From Bromus sterilis (taxonomy: Eukaryota; Streptophyta; Magnoliopsida; Poales; Poaceae), in NCBI GenBank assembly GCA_950022295.1, contig OX465598.1, forward strand, positions 68,990,001 to 69,054,000: DNA of 64,000 bases, given 5' to 3'. Positions 45,180 through 55,677 of the stretch are shown piece by piece. How positions within the stretch are numbered: the stretch's first letter is position 1; the number at the start of each line of letters is the position of its first letter. The position numbers and the translations under genes are program-made. A model generated the notes under the pieces. The model did no database searches and was not told the DNA's origin. It worked only from the letters and a program-made list of their open reading frames with translations.

Positions 45180-47359
45180 TCGGCAGCCCCTGGTGCCGAC
45201 TTTTCATCTGGAGCTGGAGCTTCATCATTGCACTCGGCAATTTCTGATGTCATTGGCTCTTCAGAGGTTGCGCCTTCTAGTGCAGCCTCTGCTTGCTTCC
45301 CTTTGCTCTTCCTCTTCTCCTCTGCAGCCCCTGGCTCACAATCGGCAGCCCCTGGTGCTGTTGCCGAGACACCCTGGGCGCTGGTCTGCTTCTTCACGGT
45401 TGCAGGTTTGGCCGGTTGAACTTCTTTTGCCTTTCTTAGTGCTTCAAGATCGGTCTCCGAGATAAAAATGGACTCGGACTCTGGGGATGGAATGATAGAT
45501 GGCTTCTTGATATGCTCCAGAGATACGCCTGGTGGGATTGATTGCCTTGTGGAGCCTAGCTTGGACAACGCATCTGCTGCCTCGTTGTTTGCTCTCGGCA
45601 CATGATGGAACTCGCAACCTTCAAAATATCCGCTGATCTGCTGCACTAGGAATCGATAGCTTGCCATGTTAGCATCTTTTGCATCCCAGGTGCCCGAGCA
45701 CTGCTGTACCACCAGGTCAGAATCACCAAAGCACTCGATGTTCCGAATACCGAATTCCTTGGCAAGCTTGATACCATGCACAAGGGCTTCGTACTCGGCG
45801 ACATTGTTTGATGCTGCGAAGTGAATCTGAAGCACATACTGCAACTGATCTCCTCTTGGGGAAGTGAGTACCACCCCAGCCCCTAGGCCATTCTTCATCT
45901 TGGAGCCATCAAAGTGCATTCGCCAGCAATCCGACATTGGGAGCTGTGGCATGTACTGAGTTTCAGCCCAGTCCACCAGGAAATCGGCCAATGCTTGCGA
46001 CTTGATTGCAGTCCTAGGTTCATACTGGATACCGTGACTGGCGACTTCAATTGCCCATTTTGCCACTCTTCCGGTTGCATCTCTACTTCCCATGATGTCG
46101 GCTAATGGAGCCGAGCTGACCACTGTGATCAGGTGAGCTTGAAAGTACGGCTTCAATCTCTTGGCTGCCATGTACACTCCATAGCACATCTTCTGATAGT
46201 GAGGGTAGTTCTGCTTGGACGCCGAGAGCACTTCGCTGATGTAGTACACTGGACGCTGGATTTGTTGTGCCTTGTCCTTCTCGGGCCGCTCCACCACCAT
46301 GACTGCACTGATCACCCGACTGGTTGCCGCAATGTATAACATCATTGGCTCCTTCTCCATCAGGGTAGCCAGGATTGGTGCCGTGGAGAGCATGCGCTTG
46401 AGTTCTCGGAATGCTTCGTTTGCTTGAGGGGTCCACGTGAACTTCTCGGTCTTCTTCATCAACTGGTACAATGGGATTGCCTTTTCACCCAGCCGACTGA
46501 GGAATCGGCTGCGAGATGTGAGGCAACCGGTGAATTTCTGCACTTGCTTCAGGGTTTTGGGCTGCTCCATGCGCTCTATTGCGGCTATCTTCTCGGGGTT
46601 GCATTCGATTTCTCTCTCGGAAACGAGAAACCCCAACAGCTTGCCAGCTTGGACTCCAAACACACACTTCTCCGGGTTGAGCTTGATCTGATAAGTTCTC
46701 AGATTCGCGAATGTTTCTCTGAGATCATCTAGCAATGTGATCCCCTTTGCCGACTTCACCACTAAATCGTCCACGTACACATGGAGATTCCTGCCGAGCT
46801 GAGAATGTGTGCACCTCTGAATCGTGCGCTGATAAGTGGCTCCTCCATTCTTCAGACCAAAAGGCATGGTGATATAACAATAGGCCCCGAAAGGGGTTAT
46901 GAATGCAGTTTTGATCTGATCTTCCACAGCCAACTTGATCTGGTGATATCCAGCAGTAGCATCCAGAAAGGACAACAGCTCGCAGCCGGCCGTAGAATCA
47001 ATCACTAGATCAATACGGGGCAGAGCAAACGGATCTTTCGGGCATGCCTTGTTCAGGCAAGTATAATCTATACACATACGCCAAGTCTTGTTCTTCTTCA
47101 TGACGAGGACTGGATTCGCCAGCCACTCGGGGTAAAACACTTCCATGGTGAAACCTGCCGCTTGCAACTTCGCAATCTCTTCGCCGATTGCCCTTCTCTT
47201 GTCCTCAGAAAAACGTCTCAGGGGTTGCTTGACCGGCTTCGAGCCTGGCCGAATGTGAAGCTTGTGCTCGGCGAGTTCTCTCGGAACACCAGGCATGTCT
47301 TGTGGAGACCATGCAAAGATGTCCCGCTTCTCACGGAGAAACTCGACGAGCTCGCTTTC
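45044..47359 (-). pseudogene. Reverse transcriptase, RNase H and second RNase H of the Tat element
   Basis: The frame is the same as gag-protease but is separated by an in-frame TAG at 47360-47362. RT motifs include the RMCIDYTCLN region, LLSFLDATAGYHQI, TMPFGLKN and catalytic YVDDLVV (about 46755). A Gypsy-type RNase H follows. After a connection region comes a second, archaeal-type RNase H (MHFDGSKMKNGLGAG ... NNVAEYEAL ... DSDLVVQQ, about 45920-45710), the acquisition typical of the Tat lineage. The frame then becomes an Ala/Glu-rich linker of about 150 residues before stopping at 45044. Confidence 0.93.
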
Positions 47360-47362
47360 CTA

Positions 47363-48235
47363 TTTATCGCTAAGTCCAGCTCCGACTACAACGAACTTGG
47401 TTGAGTCGGAGGGATCTAGAGCGATCTTCTTGCTGTCCTTGGCCGATTGAAAAGCCGATTCCTCATCTACTCTCTTTGCTGGGCCAACCGGAAGTGGGTT
47501 CTTGCTTTGTGCTTGTGCCATTGCAATGACTTTGCCGAGCTGGCGCTTCTCCGTCTCCACCACTAGGGATTCAGCCAAACTGCTGCCAGCGGATGTGCAC
47601 TCGAGGGACTTCCTGACGTCTCCGGTGACTGTGATGACGCCGTTTGGCCCCGGGATCTTCATCTTTAGGTATGTCTGCTGTGCATTGATCATGAATTTGG
47701 CAAATGCCGGTAACCCCAATAGAGCATGGTAAGGACTGCTGAGGTCGGCCACCTCAAACCAAATCGGCTCTCTACTGAAATTTTCTTCCGTGCCAAATAT
47801 GATATCCAGCCGAATGCGACCCATGGGGGTGCAAGACAGCCCAGGAACAATCCCATGGAATGTCGTTCGGCTGCGCTCCAGGTCCCGCTCTGTGAGCCCT
47901 AACTTGAGCATTGTATCTCTGTACAGAATGTTGATTGTGCTTCCTCCATCAACTAGCACTCTAGAAAACTTGCATGAAAATCTTGGTCCTGCGACCAGAG
48001 CGTCCACCACCAGCGGATAGTTGCCTGGATTCGGCAAAATGGTGGGGTGATCTGCTCTGTCCCAGGATATCGGACACTCGGACCAGTGCATGAATTGGGG
48101 AATCGGCGGCATGGTGGCATTAACTTCTTGGGCTCGGGCTCTCCGACTGCCCTTGTCTGTGGACTCGCTGGTAAAAATCATGTAAGCCGCATCCTGCTGC
48201 GGGTACTGGTTCTGCTGCTGAGGTGGTCCTCTGTT
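47363..48235 (-). pseudogene. Protease region of the Tat element
   Basis: An aspartic protease with active site VLVDGGSTINILY (about 47960) lies in frame with gag. A TAG at 48236-48238 separates it from gag and a TAG at 47360-47362 separates it from RT. It would cleave Gag and Pol products. The first stop, at the gag-pol border, could be a real translational control point, while the second looks like decay. Confidence 0.88.
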
Positions 48236-50110
48236 CTAGGGTGGTGGTGGTGGTGGTGGTGGTAAAGCTTCTCCCTTTGCAATCCTTCTCACGAAGTCAC
48301 ACTGCCGAGTGGTGTGCGCAGACGGCCTCCCAGGCGTGCTGTGCAACTTGCATGGTGCGTCCAACATATCCTCAAACGTGTACTTGGGCTTCATCTGCCC
48401 TAGGGATCTCACATTTGGTCTCATCTTCCGACTGCCTCCTGCAGCCGCTGGATCTTCCTCATTCTGAACCGCGGCCACCTGCCGACTGCCATACTGAGTA
48501 TCAGGCTGTTCGTCCTTGCGCTTGCCGTTGTTCTGCTGGCTGTTGTTGTTGTTGTTGTGATTGTTCTCTCTTCTCTCCTTCCGACTGAGGCCTTGGTTCC
48601 CTGTGTCCGACTGCGGAGCCCCTGGTGACTGGATCACCCCTCCAACTCCGAGTTGGATAGGGCGCATCACAGAATCGGACATGGCGAACGCATTTGCCAC
48701 CTTCATGAGCTCGGCGAGCGACGTGAAGTCTTTGCGGAGCAGCTTGTGCTTCAACATTGAATCAGCCAGGCATCCATCAGTAAAATACTGAATAGCCTGG
48801 ATCTCATGGACTTCTTCGCATGAATTCTTCAGCTTGATCCATCGAGATAAGTAATCTCGGAGGGGCTCGTCCTTGCCTTGCACACACAAAGCTAACTGCC
48901 GCGGGAGGTTGGGCCTCTCATAGGTGCTTCTGAAGTTGTGGATGAATGCGGTCGTGAAATCCTCCCAGCAATTCACACTGTCCTTGGGCAAACTGTTCAA
49001 CCACGTCCGCGCTGAGCCCTGCAGCATGAGAGGTGCATAGCGGACTGCTACACGCCGATTGCCTCCTGCAATGCGGACTGCCGTCAGGTAATCGGACAGC
49101 CAATCTTCCGGTTTCACCGAGCCATTGTACTTGGGGGTGTCTCTCGGCAACGTGAAGCCTTTGGGGAATCTCTCCGTCCGAATGCGGTGACCGAAACATG
49201 ATGGGCCAGCTTCTCCTTCTTCATCTTCCTGAGCCTCCTTCTCCAGGAGCTCAATGCGATGCCTTGCGTCGTTCTGGCCGATTTGGCGAGGGCCCAGTCG
49301 GGTGCTGATTGCTGGGCTTGGCGCCGATTGCTGCGGCATGTCATGGCGCCTGCTGTTAACAGCCGGCTCTTCCATTCTTCTGCTTGCTGCTGGAGGTGGT
49401 CGATTGCTTCTAACCTTGTTGTCGTGCCGAGATGGTGCAGGTTGATGCCTGTTCTGGCGCGATGCATTCGGTCGCTGGCTCGCTCCCGCATTCGGCCTCA
49501 CAGTTCCTCTTGATGCCTCTGGCTCGACATTTTGATTGCCCATTGCTACAAGCCTCTGCTCTTTTGCGGCCGCTATCAGCTCACGCATTCGGCGCGACTG
49601 TTCGCGTCGCTCATCTCCTTCCAACTCTTCCAGCTCGAGCGCTATCTGCTCGGCTGCTCTCAAGTTCTTATCCGGTGTGCTATATGCTGGCCTCTGGATG
49701 AATGCCGACTGGGCTGGTTGCTCCGGTTGCACCGGCCTTCTCGGACGCTCCGGCTGCTCAGCCCCTGATAGCTGCTGGTTGACTGCTCTTCCTCGGCTTC
49801 TCAGGTCTTCCAGGACTGCGGGCTCAATCGGCCGGCGCGGTCCTGCATGTGCTGCATTATACTCCCTTGTGATGGCCCCCAGCCGACGCTCTTCGGCCAG
49901 TACTTGCTCAGCCCTGCGAGCCAGAGCGAGCCGTGCTGTTTCCAGCTCGGTATGCACCTGCTCCGGATCACCATTCCTGTTCACGGGTGTATATAACACA
50001 TCTCGCAACGCACTGGTGCCGATTCGCTCTGCCGCATCAGCTACTTCCTTGGCCTTCCTTGCTGCGCTTGCCGGATCACGGTTGGTCGATGAAGATGCTC
50101 CTGCCATCAT
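48236..50110 (-). CDS. Gag of the Tat-lineage element
   Basis: The start is placed at the MetMet pair (50110 or 50107); the open frame extends upstream into the LTR. The long N-terminal part is Ala/Glu/Arg-rich with probable coiled coil (about residues 15-110 and 150-190), then a low-complexity Arg/Pro/Ser region. The capsid-like Retrotrans_gag domain follows (PEDWLSDYLTAV ... WLNSLPKDSV ... DEPLRDYLSRW, about residues 335-460). A basic Asn/Gln-rich tail has a degenerate Cys/His cluster in place of a clean zinc knuckle. The frame ends in eight Pro codons, encoded by a (GGT)n run, directly before TAG. The frame is intact over about 624 codons. Confidence 0.88.
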   Translation of the reverse strand: MMAGASSSTNRDPASAARKAKEVADAAERIGTSALRDVLYTPVNRNGDPEQVHTELETARLALARRAEQVLAEERRLGAITREYNAAHAGPRRPIEPAVLEDLRSRGRAVNQQLSGAEQPERPRRPVQPEQPAQSAFIQRPAYSTPDKNLRAAEQIALELEELEGDERREQSRRMRELIAAAKEQRLVAMGNQNVEPEASRGTVRPNAGASQRPNASRQNRHQPAPSRHDNKVRSNRPPPAASRRMEEPAVNSRRHDMPQQSAPSPAISTRLGPRQIGQNDARHRIELLEKEAQEDEEGEAGPSCFGHRIRTERFPKGFTLPRDTPKYNGSVKPEDWLSDYLTAVRIAGGNRRVAVRYAPLMLQGSARTWLNSLPKDSVNCWEDFTTAFIHNFRSTYERPNLPRQLALCVQGKDEPLRDYLSRWIKLKNSCEEVHEIQAIQYFTDGCLADSMLKHKLLRKDFTSLAELMKVANAFAMSDSVMRPIQLGVGGVIQSPGAPQSDTGNQGLSRKERRENNHNNNNNSQQNNGKRKDEQPDTQYGSRQVAAVQNEEDPAAAGGSRKMRPNVRSLGQMKPKYTFEDMLDAPCKLHSTPGRPSAHTTRQCDFVRRIAKGEALPPPPPPPP

Positions 50111-50420
50111 GACAGCGGCGTGCAGTCGGCCCTCCTCTTGGCCAGGCGCTGCGACGCAGCCCCTGGTCAAGAGCGGGTCTGTAGCACACGAGAAAATGCG
50201 GATGTCTCTGGGATACGCCTCAGGGAAACTACCAATGAAGAGGCGATGACTTCCCACCTGCAGCGACACTCCGGGCGGCAAGGGTGATCCAGCCCTGTAC
50301 CGCGCCGAGTAGTCCACTACATAATCGATTGCCCCACGCCTTAGAATCAGGCCGAAGGCGTGGCTACCGCCTGATGCAGAGGAAAATCCCGTCCGGATCT
50401 TGACTCCAGTCGACGCCTCG

Positions 50421-50444
50421 GTCTGCCCCACGGTGGGCGCCAAC
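50421..50444 (-). other. Primer-binding site of the Tat element
   Basis: On the minus strand TTGGCGCCCACCGTGGGGC follows the LTR end CGACGACA directly. This is the conserved primer-site context of Tat-type grass elements. I did not identify the tRNA with certainty. Confidence 0.75.
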
Positions 50445-51431
50445 TGTCGTCGATATGTGACGGCAGATGCCATGGGGATGGCTAAAGTGAGGGAAAAACA
50501 CGAGGGAGAGAATGTCGATGGTGCCGGAATCGGGTTGGGCACAAGCACGGTGAAGACACCACGATGTACCCAGGTTCGGGGCTCTCCGGAGAGATAACAC
50601 CCCTACTCCTGCTTGTCTCTTGTATATCAATGAAATGGCTACAATAACTGCTCTTCTATCTTCTCAGGGGAAGGAGTACACCGCCGCCGTGGGCAAGGTC
50701 CTCTCCTGCTTCCCTGAGGAGTGACTACAGGCAGTAAATGAACTGAGGGGGGAGTGAGTTAATGAGATCTCAGGTGTTTCGTCCCTCGCGCAGGAGGGGG
50801 TACCCTGGCTCTTATAGTGTGAGTCCAGGGTACTATGGTAACTTCATTGCCGAATGGGCCCAGTCGTCATCCTCTAATCGGCCTGGGCCCACCGACTGCT
50901 CCTCTCCGGGTGACCCGGAGCCTACGAGCGGCGGCCCATGCTGCTACCTTGTAGAACCTAGAAGTGAACAGTGGAGCTGGGGGGTGCGGTCTTGTCGGCC
51001 TGTCCGCGGAATCGGCGGGGAGGTCGACACCGTATCTCCAGCAAATCCTCGATGTGACCTGGCCTTCCTGCCACCCAGATATCTCGGGATATGGCATTTA
51101 TGACCTCGTAATCATACCCCCGACTGGGTGGTAGGTTGCTCCGATTGCGCCTGGACCGACTGGTGGTTCCTGGTAGGGTCGATTGCTCTGGGCAATCGGC
51201 CTTTTAGGAATCGACCTCGTTCCAGCTGGGGACCAATCGGATGATCGTCTTTGGTGAAGGGTGGACCGATTGCGCCTGGGCCGACTGCTGGCATTTGGTA
51301 TGGTCGATTGCCTTGGAGCAATCGGCCGTACCTCTGCCCAGCCCGGCCCAGCTGCAGCCCAATTGGTCCATCCTTGTCTTGAAAGCTTTCTTCCGCTTGG
51401 GTTAGCCTACCCGGGTACCAATCCCCCGACA
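50445..51431 (-). repeat. 5' LTR of the Tat-lineage element
   Basis: The LTR is 987 bp, the same length as its partner, with about 12 substitutions and no indels by hand count. Terminal TGTCG and CGACA form a 5-bp inverted repeat. Confidence 0.95.
50811..50816 (-). promoter_or_regulatory. TATA-like box in the 5' LTR of the Tat element
   Basis: The minus strand reads CACTATAAGAGCC, about 370 bases upstream of the LTR 3' end on that strand. It is the best TATA candidate in the LTR and is preserved in the other copy (37392-37397). Confidence 0.5.
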
Positions 51432-51653
51432 AAATTTTTAACACTTCTAAAATATTTTTGTAATACGTGATGAACATTTCTAAAAACTAAAAAAGTAATT
51501 CTAATATAGAATTATGATGGATCTTTAGAATATAAATATAAGCATACGAAAAACGCCAGCCTCACAAAAAAACTCCATGGGATCCCTACTAGGCGGGCCC
51601 ACTATAGGCTGCCTTGCTCGAGGCAAGGGGGGAATATAGTGTCTTGTTGCTAA
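51432..51653. other. AT-rich non-coding region, right part
   Basis: It resumes the GAACATTT-rich sequence left at 37026, then shifts to GC-richer sequence after about 51580. No gene is visible. Confidence 0.5.
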
Positions 51654-52378
51654 GAGCATCTCCAGCCGTTCGTCCCCCCCCCAAGGGCATGTTTCAACGT
51701 TATTTTAGCGCCGCTTGGTGGGCTGCCGGCACAAATTCTGGCTTGGGGGCGAACGGCCACCGAGCCGCGACCCTAGATACTCACCCCAATCGGCGTATAT
51801 TCGTTTTATATTCGGCGCAAATTTGTCGAAATTTGGAGAAATATAGGTGAGTACATAATATTTGGTCTAATTTTACATAAAACAGTAAAGTAAAAATAAA
51901 GAAAGCGACCACTGATAATCGAAAAACGGTAGAGCTCGTCGAGGTCGACGTCGGCTTCTCTAGCGGCTCCTTCGGCGGCGACGTTGTCACTTGGTGGCTC
52001 GCGCTTCACGGAGGCGTCGCCGCCGGTCGGCGTCCCGCTCCTCCTCCTCACCCTCAGCGGTGCGTCATCCTCGTCGTCGTTGTCCTCGATGACCACCAGA
52101 GGGGCAGATGGCGGTGGTGCGGCCATTCTACGGCCGCTTGGTCGATCCCACGGCCTCTTGCGGCGTCGAAGCGCCGCTGCGCCTCTTAGCGCTCCAGCTC
52201 GCGCTTCTGGCGCTCCATCTCCTCTCGGAGGTAGTCCTGCCTCGCCAAGGCGAGGCCGTAGTCCTCCTCGTCATCGACGGCGACGACGGGGGGGGGGGGT
52301 CGACCACTTCCTTCTTCTTCGGATTCATCCGAGAAAGGAAGCAGCCCCGATGAGGAGGAGCTGCCGAGGACAACAAGA
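51654..52378 (-). pseudogene. TE-borne gene, 3' part, inside a GAGCATCTCCAGCCG-ended transposon
   Basis: The left transposon end is GAGCATCTCCAGCCG at 51654, preceded by TAA, suggestive of PIF/Harbinger. The opposite end was not found. On the minus strand from 52378 the translation shows an acidic Ser/Glu patch, poly-Pro from the G-run at 52288-52297, a YLREEMERQKRELER-type helix, then a stop. In another frame an acidic DNDDEDDAPLRVRR-like region runs to about 51910. It resembles transposon-carried ORFs that recur in Triticeae and have no known function. The 5' part is at 59243-59334. Confidence 0.5.
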
Positions 52379-52470
52379 ACCAGAAGATTTGTTAAAAGGC
52401 GAAACTGAAACTCTACCCCTTACACTACTTTTAATTCTCGGGACGAGAATTCTTTGTAGTGGTGGAGATT
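52379..52470 (+). mobile_element. 3' end of the internal region of a Gypsy element
   Basis: The sequence has the perfect inverted repeat AATTCTCG-GGA-CGAGAATT (52433-52451) and a GTGGTGGAGATT purine tract before the LTR start. Both are common at the 3' internal end of plant Tekay/Del-type Gypsy elements. The rest of the element is missing on the left. Confidence 0.6.
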
Positions 52471-54456
52471 CGTAACACCCTCGAAATCAGTAACAGTAAT
52501 CACTACAGTGATTCCACTGTTAGTGATCATTACTGTTGATGATCAAGCCATGATCACCTTTGATCAAAGCTCTGTCAATTTCCAACCCTGATAAAATTTT
52601 CAAATACTTGTGGGTTATGATATTGCTCCAAGAAATGGTGGGTGATTATTAATCAACTTGCAATACCTAAACCAATTTAACCTTAGCCATTTGAATAATT
52701 ACAAGTCAGTAATGATTAGGAAACCAATGTTGTTGGGTTATCAAAAATTTCATGGAAATTACAATAGTAATGAAAGTCTTTGTTAAACCAAAATTGTGGG
52801 ATCTATTTATAAAATGCCTGGCAATCATTAGGCCATGATTATATAGCAATGGTTATTTTATTAAAATGGTATAGTAATATTAAGAAATAATAAATGAAAT
52901 AAAAACAATAGTTGAGAATTATTAAATTGCTTTGGATTTTAATAAACAAGTGGGAATTCTAAAGGAACAAAAAAAATTATGGAAACAATTTTATAAAATG
53001 CCTAATAATCAGTAGGCCATAATAAAAGTGAATTAGGGTTTTATTATAATGTTTTAATATTATAGATAAATAAAAACAGTAGCAAAACAGTGGCTTTTAA
53101 TACCTTTTAAATAAAACAAGATACCAAATGATTTTTTATAAATCACAAAAACTTTTATTAATATTCTATAATATATAACACTAATATTGGGGTCAGTTCC
53201 ATGTTTTTACAATTTGATAAAGTAACTAAAATAATTACAAATAGAAAAGAAACAAAAAAAGTGCAAAAACCTATCCTACGCCCCTGGGCACTGGACCACC
53301 CCGGCCCAGCGGCCCCCCTTCCTCTCTCCTCTCTCCCCCATTGTTCCCCCTCCCCCACCTCCCTTGTTCCCGCACTGTCGTCGGGGACAGAGTGCGTCGC
53401 CGGCCGGCCCCTCTCCCCTCATCTGCCCCCCTCCCAACTGCCCCTCCCCCTTGCCGATAAGATCAAGCCACCCCCCTGGAGCTCCCCGGCGCCTTTCTCC
53501 CCCTCTCACCCATGAGCTCCCTCTATTTTCTCCCTCCGGTCCGCGCCGCCAGTGGCCGCGCCGCCGCGGACCACATGGCCAACGGCCCCCTCCCGTCGGG
53601 ATAAGATGTCCGGCGGCCTCGCCGCGCCCGCTCTCATCACCTGGAGCAGGGAATCGGCCCGAGCCGCGCCCTGGAGGTCGTCCGCGTCTCCTTTCTCTGC
53701 CTCGCCGTCGTCCTCCGCCTTGCCGATTCGCAGACGACGCTGCACCCCCGGCTTCCTCGAGCTTCCCTCCCGCTCCACTGTGAGCGCCCTCTCTTTTCCC
53801 CTCTCCCTCCCTTGCGCATCCGCCACCGTAGCCCCTCCGCCCCACACCAGTCGCCGCCGTGGGTGCCATGGCCATAGCGCACGCTCACCGCACCCGTGGC
53901 CACGCCACGGCCTTCCATGGACACGCCCGAGCCGTGCCCTGCTCGCCTACTTCGCGCGTTGCACCTCCACGGCCCCCCCTACTCCGCGCCGCCTCCGTGA
54001 ACCCCCTCGCCGGCGGGCACGAGTGGGATTAGCCCACGGCTAATCCCCTGTTAAGACTAGGCCCTCCTAGCTATAACTGACAGATGGGACCCCCTTTAGT
54101 GTTTAGATAAATTAGGTAGTTAAATTGACTCTGTGGGTATGACAGGTGGCCCCCTAGGGTTATTTTGTTTAAAAAATGATTTGGTTAACTAACTAGTCAT
54201 TGACATGTGGGCCCTCTGATATTTTTGATTTAAATAAAATGAGTTAAATGCCTCTGTGTATGACATGTGGGTCCACCCTGTCAGCACTGTTGTGGATAAG
54301 GTTCTAGATAAGGTTGGATTTTATTAATCAAAGAAAATCAGAAAATCCTTTTTAAATGATTTAAAAGCTTTGAAAAATCATATAAAATAAACCGTAACTC
54401 AGATCAAAATACTTTATACATAAAAATTGATCTGAAAAATATAACGAATACGGATA

Positions 54457-54917
54457 CGCTATCCGTATGTCTACCACCCCCCTCTAACGTACCGAACATC
54501 GACATTCCCCCCCTTCGGGCCGTTTGTCGATAATTCCCGGTACCGATATACGTTGCCCGGATGTAAAACTTTTGTATACGAAAGTTGCTCAGAACGGATC
54601 ACCGAGTTTGGATACGATACCCATACCCCCACCACACCCCTCTAACATGCCGAATGTCGAACCGTCCCCCTCCGGTACCGTTAGTCCGATAATTGCCCGA
54701 TGCCGATAAACCCTCCGGATGAATTTATTCTGAACACGAAAGTTGTTCGGATTGTTTCAACTAACACGGATACACCTTTCACATGTTTGTCGGATGTCCA
54801 CGACACCTCCGGCATGGTACCTTCCCCCTCCGGACACCCTGTCCGGTTATCACCCAGAGCTGGCTGTTCATCCCCGGATGAATTCCCACTCCGAGCAAAG
54901 TGCATCGTACTACGTTA
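54457..54917. repeat. Three degenerate tandem copies of a 157-bp unit
   Basis: Approximate units are 54457-54613, 54614-54771 and 54772-54917. Shared landmarks, in order: CTCTAAC, CCGAATGTCGA-like, CCCCCTCCGG, GATAATTGCC-like, CCCGGATGAA-like and CGAAAGTTG. Copy 3 is the most diverged. Confidence 0.6.
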
Positions 54918-55677
54918 GAGCCCCGTTGCTTTGTATCTTCTTTGTCATGCCTTGAATTGCTATTATTGTTGTGTATTTATTGTTTCTCCCCCTTTTAATC
55001 TCCGATAGACCCCGCTGCTGTCGACTACACCGCTGCTGGGTACGACTACTTCGTCGACGACCCTACCCCTACCGTCGAGCTTCCAGGCAAGCAGAGCCAT
55101 TCTCTTCCCCAGATATCGCATATCTTTTCCGTACTTTCTTGCACTAGGCATGGTTACTGCTGCTGCTACGATTACAATCCTATTCAATTGCATAGCTTGT
55201 TTTTGTCGCCCCTTGATGTACCTTCTTGATCCTATGCTGCCTATTATAATTATGCATTATTCAGCAGTGAGCCCTGCGCATTGTTAGTTAGGATTAGATA
55301 GCGGGCCGTGATCACTCTGGTGAGTGAAAACGAATACGATATATTAATTGTAACAGGTACTGTACAATGCAGACACCGCCTGAGGACTCTTAGCTCGGCT
55401 CTGCCGAGCCACCATCAAGTGTGAGCTATCGAGGAGTAATCCTCGTACCTCCACTCGTTGCTGACTCTGTAGAGACGCTCTAGGTACCTGAGCAACGGTT
55501 TTCCTTAAGGTAAGAAGTCGGGCGACCCAACGGTGCCAGCGAGTGGTATTGCGACGGGACGACAGGGAGGGTACGACCAGTGTACCAGTGTGCTTGGCCC
55601 CTGATCGTTGGCCGCGAGAGTTACCAAACCATGAAAGTCGACCTCCTCCAGGAGCACACGCGAGACAAGGTAAGGAG

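Larger units (their letters stand above)
37027..51431 (-). mobile_element. Tat-lineage Gypsy retrotransposon with an antisense gene
   Basis: The element is 14,405 bp with two 987-bp LTRs. On the minus strand: primer site, gag, protease, RT, RNase H, a second RNase H, integrase. On the plus strand, between integrase and the 3' LTR, lies a six-exon gene (38705-43005). The second RNase H and the extra gene between integrase and 3' LTR are known hallmarks of the Tat lineage. The flanks are AAAAT (37022-37026) and AAATT (51432-51436), an imperfect A-rich duplication. About 12 differences between LTRs (1.2 %) suggest an insertion roughly half a million years old at the commonly used grass rate. Confidence 0.93.

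Noticed and set aside
45169..45465. Plus-strand frames over the RT-integrase linker
   Set aside because: They mirror the Ala/Glu-rich linker on the minus strand and have no motif of their own.
53276..54043. Long Pro/Arg/Ala-rich frames on both strands in the GC-rich block
   Set aside because: Open frames occur on both strands at once, with low-complexity translation and no domain. This is what high GC alone produces.
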